This document shows, piece by piece, positions 42,773-50,921 of a stretch of 64,000 nucleotides of DNA (positions are counted from its first letter, which is position 1; the number at the start of each line of letters is the position of its first letter). The notes under the pieces were generated by a model, which made no database searches, was not told where the DNA came from, and was given only the letters and a program-made list of their open reading frames with translations. The position numbers were made by a program, and so were the translations under genes. The DNA is from Streptomyces sp. A0958 (GTDB lineage Bacteria > Actinomycetota > Actinomycetes > Streptomycetales > Streptomycetaceae): contig NZ_SSBK01000013.1 in the NCBI RefSeq assembly GCF_004795035.1, forward strand, positions 1 to 64,000, read 5' to 3'.

Positions 42773-43488
42773 CCCCCCTCCCGGGGCCGCCCCCGGGGAA
42801 CGCGCACCCCGGGAGCCGGCCGGCCACCCCGGCACACGGCGCACATGCCTCGGCGACGCGGCGGCTCCTGGCGGCGCTGCTCCTCGCGGTGCTCACGGTC
42901 GCCGGCGGCGCGCCCGTCGCGGCGGGCGCCGGTCTGCCCGTACGCGCGGTGGCGACCCTTGCCGGGGCACCCACGCCGCCCACCTCCGGCCTCCCCGAAC
43001 CCGCCACAGCTCCCGCGCCGGCCACGGCCCCCGCGCCGGCCACGGCCCCCGCACCGGCCGCGGCTCCCACCTCGACCGCCTCGCCCGTCTCGGGTACCGC
43101 GCCCGCGCCAGGCACCGCCTCCACCTCGACCACGGCCCCCACCCCGGCCGCTGCTCCCACCTCGGCCACGGCCCCCACGTCGGCCGTCGCGCCCATGGCC
43201 GTCGCCGACCGGGGGTCGCGTACCGAGCCGTGGGTGGCCGCCGAGCATCCCCGTACGCCGCACCAGCTCCCCCCGCCGGGGCCCGGCGCACTGCTCCCGT
43301 GCCCGGCCGGCGTCCCCCTTCCGCCCCCCGTCCCCTGGTCCGTACGCGCCCTCCCCTGTGCCGCCGCCGAGCGCCTGCGCGTCGCGCTCCCCGGTGTGCG
43401 CGGGCCTCCGGGGGCCGGTCCTCACCGGCCCGGGGACCTGTCGCAGGTCCCGCTCCCCATCACCGCCGTGCCCTCCTCGCCCTCCTGA
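42769..43488 (+). CDS. Exported Ala/Pro-rich protein between MreB-like and SecDF genes
   Basis: A 239-residue protein starting at GTG 42769 inside the stop region of the MreB-like gene. A basic stretch then a hydrophobic segment (about 34-58, RRLLAALLLAVLTVAGG) looks like a signal peptide or anchor. Next comes a low-complexity Ala/Pro/Thr stretch (about 70-145), partly built of 18-bp DNA repeats, that could span the cell wall. The C-terminal part is Pro-rich with two cysteines (LLPCPAG, RALPCAAAERLR). No family recognised. Reading-frame choice rests on the start overlap, the hydrophobic segment and absence of stops; confidence is moderate because Pro-rich GC-rich DNA gives open frames easily. 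Confidence 0.6.
   Translation: MTPLPGPPPGNAHPGSRPATPAHGAHASATRRLLAALLLAVLTVAGGAPVAAGAGLPVRAVATLAGAPTPPTSGLPEPATAPAPATAPAPATAPAPAAAPTSTASPVSGTAPAPGTASTSTTAPTPAAAPTSATAPTSAVAPMAVADRGSRTEPWVAAEHPRTPHQLPPPGPGALLPCPAGVPLPPPVPWSVRALPCAAAERLRVALPGVRGPPGAGPHRPGDLSQVPLPITAVPSSPS
43003..43056 (+). repeat. 18-bp tandem repeat in the Ala/Pro-rich protein
   Basis: Three consecutive 18-bp units of the type GCCACGGCCCCCGCGCCG (43003, 43021, 43039) encode repeated Ala-Thr-Ala-Pro-Ala-Pro. They are probably a slippage product and a spacer element in the protein. Confidence 0.8.
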
Positions 43489-43530
43489 CGGGTGCGGGGG
43501 CGCTCGGCGTCCCCTCGGAGGAAACCCGCA

Positions 43531-45828
43531 ATGACGCGCGCCACCACGGTGCGGGCGGTTCTGGCTGCGGCCGTACTGCTCGTCTCCGTGTTCATCACGC
43601 TGACCATGTCACCCAGACTCGGCCTGGATCTCCAGGGCGGCACCCGCATGGTGCTGCAGGCCAAGGACTCCGACACCGCGAAGGCCGACCGCGAGAGCAC
43701 CGACCGAACCCTGGAGGTGCTGCGCCGGCGAATCGACTCGCTCGGCGTCACGGAGCCGACCCTGACCCGGTCCGGCGAGGACCGGATCATCGTCGAACTC
43801 CCGGACGTCCAGGACCCCCGCAAGGCCGCCGAGGTCATCGGCAAGACCGCCCAGCTGACCTTTCACGCCGTCCAGGGTCCGGGCACGGCCGACGGCGCCG
43901 AGGGCAAGGACGGGCTGACGCTCCCCGACGAGCAGGGACGCGAACTGGCCCTCGGCCCCGCCGCGCTCTCCGGCGCGGGCGTCAAGAAGGCGTCCGCCGA
44001 GTTCGACGCCCAGCAGGGCGCGGGCTGGACCGTCTCGCTCGACTTCCACAAGGACGCCGGGCGGGACTGGACCCGGCTGACCGGGGAAGCGGCCTGCCAC
44101 CCGGTCCAGGACGAGCGGCGCCGGGTCGCCATCGTCCTCGACCAGCAGGTGATCTCCTCGCCCCAGGTCTCGCCGACCGTCTCCTGCGGCACGGGCCTGC
44201 CCTCCGGCTCCACCCAGATCACCGGCTCCTTCAGCGCGGACGAGGCCCGCGAACTGGCCCTCCTGATCGAGGGCGGCTCCCTGCCGGTGCCCGTGGAGAT
44301 CGTCGAGCAGCGGACGGTCGGCCCGACGCTCGGAGCCGCCGCCATCGACGCCAGTGCCCGCGCCGCCCTCATCGGCGCCGCCGTCACGGCCCTGTTCATC
44401 ACGGTCGTCTACCGCCTGTTCGGCGCGCTCGCCGCCGTCGCCCTGGCCGCCTACGGCGTCATCTCGTACGCGGCACTGGTCGCGCTCGGCGTCACGCTCA
44501 CCCTGCCGGGACTCGCCGGTTTCGTGCTGGCCATCGGCATGGCCGTCGACGCCAACGTGTTGGTCTTCGAACGGGCCAGGGAGGAGCACGCCCAGCGCCC
44601 CGGCCGGCCCCTGCGTTCCTCGCTCACCGCCGGGTTCCGGGGTGCGTGGAGCGCCGTCGCGGACTCCAACGTGACGACGCTCATCGCGGCCGGGCTGCTG
44701 TTCTTCCTCGGCTCGGGCCCGGTCAAGGGCTTCGGTGTCACGCTCGCCATCGGTGTCCTGGCGTCGATGTTCTCCGCGCTCGTCATCGCCCGCGCGCTCA
44801 CCGAGACGGCGGCCCGCATCCGGTTCGTCGGCGACTACCGGGGCGTCAACGGCATCGCGATCCCGGGCCGGGTGCGCACCTGGCTCAGCCGGCGCGACCC
44901 GCAGTTGATGCGCCACCCGCGCCGCTGGCTGATGATCTCCACGGTCCTGATCGCGGTGGCCGTGGCGGGCATCGTGGTGCGCGGGGTGAACTTCGGCGTC
45001 GAGTTCACCGGCGGCCGGCTCATCGAGTACTCGACGAGCCGCCCCGTGGAGGTGGAGACCGCGCGCGCCGCCCTGGCGGACGCCGGGTTCGGCGATGCGG
45101 AAGTCACCACGGCCGGCGCCGGCGACATCTCGGTGCGGACCGGGGACCTCGACAACAACGGCGAACACAAGCTGCGGGCCGCCCTGGCCGCCGAGGGCGG
45201 TGACACCACCAAGGTCCGCGACGAACTCATCGGCCCCAGCCTCGGCGACGAACTGCGGCGCAACGCGCTGATCGCCCTGGCGATTGCCGTACTCGTCCAG
45301 CTGGCGTATCTGGCGATCCGGTTCCGCTGGACGTTCGCCGTGGCCTCGGTCGGGGCGCTGATCCACGACGTGATCATTCTGATCGGGGCGTTCGCCTGGC
45401 TGGGCCGCACCGTCGACGGCATCTTCCTGGCGTCGCTCCTCACCGTCATCGGGTACTCGGTCAACGACTCGGTGGTGGTCTTCGACCGGGTCAGGGAGCT
45501 GTGGGCGAAGGCCCGCAGGCGGCCCCTCGCGTCCGTGGCGAACCAGGCGGTCCTGCAGACCGTGCCGAGAACGGTGAACACCGGGATGGGCGCCCTGTTC
45601 ATCCTCACCGCGCTCGTCGTGCTGGGCGGCGACTCCCTGGAGGACTTCGCCCTCGCCCTGCTGATCGGCATCGTCGTCGGCACGTACTCCTCGGTCATGA
45701 CCGCCGTACCGGCCGCGCTCCTGCTGGAACGCACCAGCAAGGTCCCGCCGCCCGCCCGCACCCGCGCCCCGCGCGCCAGGAAGGGGGCAGGGAGCCGGGA
45801 CCCGCACGACAACGGGGCACGGGTGTAG
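43531..45828 (+). CDS. secDF: SecDF fusion, protein-export accessory subunit
   Basis: A 765-residue RND-type membrane protein combining SecD and SecF in one chain, using the proton gradient to drive late steps of Sec export. GGAGGAAA six bases before ATG 43531 fixes the start. SecD half: LGLDLQGGTRMVLQ, the large extracytoplasmic domain, ITGSFSADEARELALLIEGG, and the DANVLVFERAREE helix. SecF half starts near 470: VNFGVEFTGGRLIEYS, VGALIHDVIILIGAF and the helix YSVNDSVVVFDRVREL. Streptomyces also keeps separate secD and secF genes elsewhere, so this is an additional copy. It follows the Ala/Pro-rich exported protein by about 40 bases. Confidence 0.92.
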   Translation: MTRATTVRAVLAAAVLLVSVFITLTMSPRLGLDLQGGTRMVLQAKDSDTAKADRESTDRTLEVLRRRIDSLGVTEPTLTRSGEDRIIVELPDVQDPRKAAEVIGKTAQLTFHAVQGPGTADGAEGKDGLTLPDEQGRELALGPAALSGAGVKKASAEFDAQQGAGWTVSLDFHKDAGRDWTRLTGEAACHPVQDERRRVAIVLDQQVISSPQVSPTVSCGTGLPSGSTQITGSFSADEARELALLIEGGSLPVPVEIVEQRTVGPTLGAAAIDASARAALIGAAVTALFITVVYRLFGALAAVALAAYGVISYAALVALGVTLTLPGLAGFVLAIGMAVDANVLVFERAREEHAQRPGRPLRSSLTAGFRGAWSAVADSNVTTLIAAGLLFFLGSGPVKGFGVTLAIGVLASMFSALVIARALTETAARIRFVGDYRGVNGIAIPGRVRTWLSRRDPQLMRHPRRWLMISTVLIAVAVAGIVVRGVNFGVEFTGGRLIEYSTSRPVEVETARAALADAGFGDAEVTTAGAGDISVRTGDLDNNGEHKLRAALAAEGGDTTKVRDELIGPSLGDELRRNALIALAIAVLVQLAYLAIRFRWTFAVASVGALIHDVIILIGAFAWLGRTVDGIFLASLLTVIGYSVNDSVVVFDRVRELWAKARRRPLASVANQAVLQTVPRTVNTGMGALFILTALVVLGGDSLEDFALALLIGIVVGTYSSVMTAVPAALLLERTSKVPPPARTRAPRARKGAGSRDPHDNGARV

Positions 45829-45830
45829 GG

Positions 45831-45867
45831 CCTGTCGTCGCGCGGCAGACGGGAATGTGACGACAGG
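45831..45867. terminator. Possible terminator between SecDF and the XRE regulator
   Basis: CCTGTCGTC (45831-45839) pairs with GACGACAGG (45859-45867) over a 19-nt loop, just after the SecDF stop. The genes on both sides converge here. The loop is long, so the call is weak. Confidence 0.4.
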
Positions 45868-45934
45868 GCCTGACCAGGCGGCCGCCCCGGTGCCGATCAG
45901 CCGGTACGCGGGGCGGCCGCGCAGGCCGTCGTCG

Positions 45935-46744
45935 TCAGGGCACGAGGGACCGCAGATGGGCGGCGGTCTCCTCGTCGGCGGGCAGCAGCGTCTCGATGGC
46001 CAGCTCCGCCACCGTCACATCCATCGGCGTGTTGAACGTCGCGATCGACGCGACGAACGACAGCAGCCGCCCCTCGTGCTCGATGACCAGGGGCAGTGCG
46101 AACGGCACCGACGACGAGGGCGGCTCCCAGTCCCCCTCCCCGCCCGGGTCCGCCGCCACCGGATAGCCCGCGACCTCCTCGTACAGCTCACGCAGTTCTG
46201 CCGAACGGACCAGGGCGATCTGCCGTTCCATCTGGGCCAGCAGATCGGCCCGCCACTCCCGCAGGTTGCGGATGCGCGGGGCGAGGCCGTCCGGATGCAG
46301 GGTGAGCCGCATCGCGTTCAGCGGCGGGGCGAGCAGATGCTCCGGCACCCCCTCCAGGAGCCGTGTCATCCCCTGATTGGCCGCCACCACCGTGTACATC
46401 CCGTCCACGACGAACGCCGGGTACGGGTCGTAGCCCCGCAGCAGCCGGTCCAGGCCGTCGCGCAGCGCCCCCATCGCCGGGTCGTCGAGCGCGGTCTCCG
46501 TGTAGTGCGGGGCGTAACCGGCCACCACCAGCAGGGCGTTGCGCTCCCGGACCGGCACCTCCAGGTGCTCGGCGAGCCGCAGGACCATGTCCTCGCTGGG
46601 GCGCGAACGCCCGGTTTCGATGAACGAGATGTGCCGGGCCGACGAGCCGGCCCGCAGCGCCAGCTCCAGCTGGCTGATCCGCCGCCGCTCCCGCCAGTTG
46701 CGCAGCAGCGGCCCTACCCCCGTGTCGAGCGCGACAGTTGTCAT
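45935..46744 (-). CDS. XRE-family regulator with MmyB-like ligand-binding domain
   Basis: A 269-residue regulator with an N-terminal helix-turn-helix (about 10-70, LLRNWRERRRISQLELALRA and HISFIETGRSRPSED) and a C-terminal MmyB-type PAS-like domain (about 95-260, with YDPYPAFVVDGMYTVVAANQ and LREWRADLLAQMER). In this family such regulators bind fatty-acid-like ligands and usually control a divergent oxidoreductase gene. Here the divergent neighbour, 63 bases away, is a pterin dehydratase. Confidence 0.88.
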   Translation of the reverse strand: MTTVALDTGVGPLLRNWRERRRISQLELALRAGSSARHISFIETGRSRPSEDMVLRLAEHLEVPVRERNALLVVAGYAPHYTETALDDPAMGALRDGLDRLLRGYDPYPAFVVDGMYTVVAANQGMTRLLEGVPEHLLAPPLNAMRLTLHPDGLAPRIRNLREWRADLLAQMERQIALVRSAELRELYEEVAGYPVAADPGGEGDWEPPSSSVPFALPLVIEHEGRLLSFVASIATFNTPMDVTVAELAIETLLPADEETAAHLRSLVP

Positions 46745-46807
46745 ACGAAGACCGTAACGTCACCGGCACCGCCGACCGGCATCGACCACCAGTGAGGGAG
46801 CCGCCGC

Positions 46808-47113
46808 ATGCCCGCCGCACCGCTGCCGCGGAACGAGATCGAGGACCGGCTGCGCGAACTGCCCGGCTGGACGCTGGAGGGCGACCGGATCGCCCGCACC
46901 TACCGGCTGCCCTCCCACTTCGCCGCCGCCGCACTCACCATCCACATCGCCCGAATCCAGGACGAGCTGAACCACCACAGCGACCTGACTCTCGGCTACA
47001 ACACGGTCGCCCTGTCGGTGAACTCCCACGACGCGGGCGGCAAGGTCACCGAGAAGGACCTCGGCCTGGCCGCCAGGGTGGCGGCCGTGGCACCCGGCCA
47101 CGGAGCCGAGTAG
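46808..47113 (+). CDS. 4a-hydroxytetrahydrobiopterin dehydratase (PCD/DCoH fold)
   Basis: A 101-residue pterin-4a-carbinolamine dehydratase, which regenerates dihydropterin after aromatic amino acid hydroxylation. The fold is recognised by LRELPGWTLEGDRIARTYRL, IQDELNHHSDLTLGYNTVAL with the catalytic histidines, and SHDAGGKVTEKDLGLA. The usual HHP is HHS here, a mild change. No phenylalanine hydroxylase gene is in the window, and the bacterial role of this protein is often unclear. Divergent from the XRE regulator, probably its target. Confidence 0.85.
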   Translation: MPAAPLPRNEIEDRLRELPGWTLEGDRIARTYRLPSHFAAAALTIHIARIQDELNHHSDLTLGYNTVALSVNSHDAGGKVTEKDLGLAARVAAVAPGHGAE

Positions 47114-47126
47114 CACCCCCCGGCCG

Positions 47127-48089
47127 TCAGGGCGCGGCGCCGAAGCGGGGGTGCGCGGCGAGCCAGCGCGTGTAGCTCTCGCTGCGCTCCACCGCCTGGG
47201 CGTACGCCGCCCGGGTGTGCCCGCTGACCGCTCCGGCCGCCGCCGACGCCGCCGCCGAACGCGGATGCCAGCCCAGCAGATGGCGCCAGCTGAGAGGCGC
47301 CCCGCTGACCGGCCGCGTGACCACACCCGGCGTCGGCGGGAACGTCGCCCGGCACAGTCCGACCGCCCGCCCCACCTGGACCAGATGGACGACGGACGTG
47401 GTGTCGGTCTCGTACACCGACGCCGGGCTGAAGCCGGCCCGCGCGCAGGCCGCCACGAAGCAGTCCGCGAAGCAGCCGTCGCCCGGCACGTCCGCCCAGC
47501 ACTCGCCCGCCAGCTCGGACAGCTCCAACTCGCCGCGCCCGGCCAGCGGATGGGTCTCCGGCAGCATCACGAAGACCGGATCGACCCCGATGACCTGCCA
47601 CTCCAGCCGGTCCGCGTCCGGCGCGGCACTCTCGCCACAGGTCCCGATGAGCGCGAAGTCCAGCCGTCCGTCGACCAGTTGCGAGGCGATCTCGGCCACC
47701 GACCAGGAGGTGTACGTGGAGACGGGCGCGGCTGGGTGCGCCGCCGCCAGCCGGTCGACGAGCCCGCCGAGCAGCGGGCCGTGCGTGCCGCCCAGCCGGA
47801 ACCGCTCCATGTTCCCCATGGCGTTGGCGAACCGCACCGCCTCCTCCTGGAGTTCGCTGACGGCGGGCAGAACCACCCGGGCCCGCTCCAGCACCAGTTC
47901 GCCCAGAGGCGTCGCCCGCGCACCCGTGTGGTCCCGGTCGAAGAGCGGGCCGCCGAGCGCCTTCTCGATCCGCCGCAGCTGTGCGCTGAGCGCGGGCTGC
48001 GCGAGACCGAGCGCGGCGGCGGCCTTGGTCAGGCTTCCGGTGTCGGCGATGGCACGTACGGTTCGCAGATGGCGCAACTCCAGCTCCAT
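47127..48089 (-). CDS. LysR-family transcriptional regulator
   Basis: A 320-residue regulator with the helix-turn-helix at 1-62 (LRHLRTVRAIADTGSLTKAA, LGLAQPALSAQLRRIEKALG) and an effector-binding domain to about 300. GTG 48092 one codon upstream is an alternative start; no clear ribosome binding site decides. It is divergent from the methyltransferase gene at 48183 across 93 bases, its likely target. Confidence 0.88.
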   Translation of the reverse strand: MELELRHLRTVRAIADTGSLTKAAAALGLAQPALSAQLRRIEKALGGPLFDRDHTGARATPLGELVLERARVVLPAVSELQEEAVRFANAMGNMERFRLGGTHGPLLGGLVDRLAAAHPAAPVSTYTSWSVAEIASQLVDGRLDFALIGTCGESAAPDADRLEWQVIGVDPVFVMLPETHPLAGRGELELSELAGECWADVPGDGCFADCFVAACARAGFSPASVYETDTTSVVHLVQVGRAVGLCRATFPPTPGVVTRPVSGAPLSWRHLLGWHPRSAAASAAAGAVSGHTRAAYAQAVERSESYTRWLAAHPRFGAAP

Positions 48090-48182
48090 CACCGCAAGTT
48101 ATGGCCACCGAGGTCTCACGGCAATACGTCGATGGTTTAGACCTTCGGTCGGGACTTTGCGGACTGGCCTAGAGTCGCCCGG

Positions 48183-48920
48183 ATGCTGGACTACGACGAA
48201 GAAGCCGCCCTCTACGACGCCACCCGTGGCGGGGTGCCGCGTGCCGAGGCCGCGGCCGACGCCGTGCTCGGCCTGATTCCGACAACTGCCCGCTCCCTGC
48301 TGGACATCGGCTGCGGCACGGGCCTGGTCACCGGCCGGATCGCCGTCGGCCGCCCCGGGCTGCGGGTGATCGGCTCCGACACCGCGCACGGCATGGCCGG
48401 CGTCGCCCGGGAGCGCGTCGGCGCCGTCGTGCTCGCCGACGCCCGCCGGCTGCCGCTGCCCGACGCCGGGGTCGACGCGGTCACCGCCGTCTGGCTGCTG
48501 CACCTGCTGCGCGAGGACGGCGTGGCGCGGGCGGTGGTCACCGAGGCCGCGCGGGTGCTGCGGCCGGGCGGCGTGTTCGTCACCACCGTCGACAAGGACG
48601 CCTCGCACGACGTGGGCAGCGACATCGACGAGGCGTTCGCCCCGTACCTGGCACCCACCCCGTCCGACGGTACGGACCTGATCGTCGCGTACGCCGCCGA
48701 GGCCGGCCTCGATGTGCTGGGGGAGGCGTTCTTCCGCGGCCACGGGCAGGGCCGGAGCCCGCTGAGCGCGGCGGGCGCCGTCCGCCGGGGCTACTACGCC
48801 TCGCGCCTGTCCCTGCCCGGGGCTGCCGCCGAACACCTCGCCCGCGCCCTGACCGCCCTGCCCGCCCCCGAGCGGCGGCGCGCCGACCCCGAGTACCGGC
48901 TGCTGGCCTTCCGCCGCTGA
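48183..48920 (+). CDS. Class I SAM-dependent methyltransferase
   Basis: A 245-residue methyltransferase beginning MLDYDEEAALYDATRGG, a start typical of one Streptomyces group. Motif I is SLLDIGCGTGLVTGRIA (about 38-54), then GSDTAHGMAGVARER, ADARRLPLPDAGVDAVTAV and RVLRPGGVFVTTV. Substrate unknown. Divergent from a LysR regulator. A terminator hairpin follows. Confidence 0.82.
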   Translation: MLDYDEEAALYDATRGGVPRAEAAADAVLGLIPTTARSLLDIGCGTGLVTGRIAVGRPGLRVIGSDTAHGMAGVARERVGAVVLADARRLPLPDAGVDAVTAVWLLHLLREDGVARAVVTEAARVLRPGGVFVTTVDKDASHDVGSDIDEAFAPYLAPTPSDGTDLIVAYAAEAGLDVLGEAFFRGHGQGRSPLSAAGAVRRGYYASRLSLPGAAAEHLARALTALPAPERRRADPEYRLLAFRR

Positions 48921-48924
48921 GCCC

Positions 48925-48956
48925 TGAGCCGGGCGCCCGCACGGACGCCCGGCTCA
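48925..48956. terminator. Bidirectional hairpin terminator
   Basis: A perfect 11-bp stem (48925-48935 with 48946-48956, 10-nt loop) lies between the stops of the convergent methyltransferase and NmrA-like genes, serving both. Confidence 0.65.
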
Positions 48957-48971
48957 ACGGAGGCGCACCGC

Positions 48972-49838
48972 CTACGCGTCCCAGGCGCCGTCGCGGGCGG
49001 CCTCCGCGGCGAACCGGGCGAACGGCTTGGGGTCACGGCCCAGCGCCTGCTTCACACCGTCCGTCACCGCCGCGTTGTGCCCGTCGAGCAGCGTCGTGAA
49101 CAGCTCGGCCAGAAAGGCCGCCTCCGCCGCCGGAACGCCGTACCCCACCAGCATCTGTTCGTACTCGGCGCCCGCCAGCGCCACATAGCGGACCTCGCGG
49201 CCCGTCGCCCCGGTGAGCTCGACGGCCACCTCGGTGAAGGTCAGCGCCTGGGGGCCGGTCAGTTCGTGCACCCGGCCCGCACCGCTCTCCCCGCACAGCG
49301 CGGAGACCATTACATCGGCCACGTCGTCCGCGTCGACGAACGGCTCGGCGGTGTCGCCCGCCGGGAACACCAGCTCACCGCCGCGCACCCCCTCGACCAG
49401 GACGCCCTCGCTGAAGTTCTGGGTGAAGAACGCCGAGCGCACCACCGTGAGTTCGGCGTCCCCGGAAGCCGCCCGCAGCGCCTCCTCCGCGACCACCGAG
49501 TCCGGCTCGCCCCGCCCCGACAGCAGCACCAGGCGGCGCACCCCGCACCGCCGCACCACCTGCCCGAAAGCGGTCATCGCCGCCGGCGCGCCCGGCGCCC
49601 CCAGGTCGGGGGCGTACGCGACGTACGCCGCTTCCACGCCGCTCAGCGCGGCCTCCCACCCCGACTCGTCCGCCCAGTCGAAGGGCACCTCGCCCCGGCG
49701 CGAGCCCACCCTGACCGGCACCTCACGCGCGGCCAGCCGTTCCACCACCCGGCGCCCCGTCTTGCCCGTACCGCTCGTCACCAACACCGGCCCCGCGCCG
49801 GGGGTTTGCCGTGTCCGGTTCTGCATCTCCTCAGTCAT
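48972..49838 (-). CDS. NmrA-like NAD(P)-binding protein
   Basis: A 288-residue atypical short-chain-dehydrogenase-type protein. VLVTSGTGKTGRRVVERLAA is the NAD(P) loop (about 17-36), followed by VRVGSRRGEVPFDWAD and VRRLVLLSGRGEPDSV. The Tyr-Lys pair of true dehydrogenases is not evident, as in NmrA-like redox sensors and quinone reductases. C-terminal helices carry VGYGVPAAEAAFLAEL. It is divergent from the AraC regulator by 81 bases and is its probable target. Confidence 0.82.
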   Translation of the reverse strand: MTEEMQNRTRQTPGAGPVLVTSGTGKTGRRVVERLAAREVPVRVGSRRGEVPFDWADESGWEAALSGVEAAYVAYAPDLGAPGAPAAMTAFGQVVRRCGVRRLVLLSGRGEPDSVVAEEALRAASGDAELTVVRSAFFTQNFSEGVLVEGVRGGELVFPAGDTAEPFVDADDVADVMVSALCGESGAGRVHELTGPQALTFTEVAVELTGATGREVRYVALAGAEYEQMLVGYGVPAAEAAFLAELFTTLLDGHNAAVTDGVKQALGRDPKPFARFAAEAARDGAWDA

Positions 49839-49919
49839 GGGACAAGGTTCCCCGGCCCGCCCCGCGCGCTCCATGCCCAAGGCTCTCGGCCACCTACGCC
49901 TGCGTCTACGCTGCTGCTC

Positions 49920-50921
49920 ATGGACGCACTGGCCGAACTGCTGGACGGGCCACGGGCCCGGGGGGCGCTGCTGCTGCGGATGGTGATGGAGCCGCCCTGG
50001 TCCGTCCGCATCGAGGACCGGGCCCCGCTCTGCCTGATGTCCGTGACCAGCGGCGAGGCGTGGATCGTGCCTGTCGGAGCCGCCGAGCCCGTCCTGCTGC
50101 GCCCCGGTGACCTGGCCGTGGCCCGGGGCCCCGAGCCGTACGCCGTCGCCGACCGGCCCGACACCGAACCGAGGGCGCTGATCGGCCCCGGCGGCACCTG
50201 CGCGACGCTGCGCGGCGAGCCGCTGTCGGAGTCCATGGAGCTGGGCGTGCGGACCTGGGGCAACGCCCGCGACGGTTCGGCGGTCGTCCTCGTCGGTACG
50301 TATCTGCTCGACGGCGAGATCAGCGGCCGGCTGCTCGACGCCCTGCCCCCGCTGCTCGTCCTGCCGCCGGGCGGCCGCACCGGCCCGCTGCTGACCCTGC
50401 TGGACAACGAGATCGCGCGCGACGAGCCCGGGCAGAGCATGATGCTCGACCGGCTGCTGGACCTGCTCCTCGTCGACGCGCTGCGCACCTGGTTCTCGCG
50501 GCCCGGTGCCGAACCGCCCGGCTGGTACCTCGCCATGGGCGACCCGGTCGTCGGTCAGGCGCTGAGGCTGCTGCGCGACGAGCCCGCCCGCCCCTGGACG
50601 GTGGCCGCGCTGGCCGCCAGGACCGGCGTCTCGCGGGCCGCCCTCGCCCGGCGCTTCACCGAGCTGGTGGGGGAGCCCCCGATGGCCTATCTGACCGGCC
50701 GCCGCCTCGCCGTCGCGGCGGATCTCCTGCGCGAGACGGACGCCACGGTCGAGGCCGTGGCCCGCAAGGTCGGCTACAGCCAGGCGTTAGCGTTCAGCAC
50801 CGCCTTCAAGCGGGTACGCGGCGTCAGCCCGCAGGAGTACCGCAAGGGCGGCGCCTGCTCCTTGCCGGAACAGCAACGAAGTTTGCGCGGTGATCCGGAC
50901 CCGGTGAGGCTGGGTCCATGA
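49920..50921 (+). CDS. AraC-family regulator with cupin sensor and a TTA codon
   Basis: A 333-residue regulator. The N-terminal half (about 1-190) is a cupin-type AraC-binding domain (APLCLMSVTSGEAWIVPVGA, PVLLRPGDLAVARGPEPYAV). Two helix-turn-helix units follow at about 210-310 (WTVAALAARTGVSRAALARR; ATVEAVARKVGYSQALAFST). Codon 290 (bases 50787-50789) is TTA, a rare leucine codon in Streptomyces translated by the bldA tRNA, so full protein should appear only late in growth. Its stop overlaps the next gene's ATG. Likely targets are the divergent NmrA-like gene and the coupled methyltransferase. Confidence 0.88.
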   Translation: MDALAELLDGPRARGALLLRMVMEPPWSVRIEDRAPLCLMSVTSGEAWIVPVGAAEPVLLRPGDLAVARGPEPYAVADRPDTEPRALIGPGGTCATLRGEPLSESMELGVRTWGNARDGSAVVLVGTYLLDGEISGRLLDALPPLLVLPPGGRTGPLLTLLDNEIARDEPGQSMMLDRLLDLLLVDALRTWFSRPGAEPPGWYLAMGDPVVGQALRLLRDEPARPWTVAALAARTGVSRAALARRFTELVGEPPMAYLTGRRLAVAADLLRETDATVEAVARKVGYSQALAFSTAFKRVRGVSPQEYRKGGACSLPEQQRSLRGDPDPVRLGP

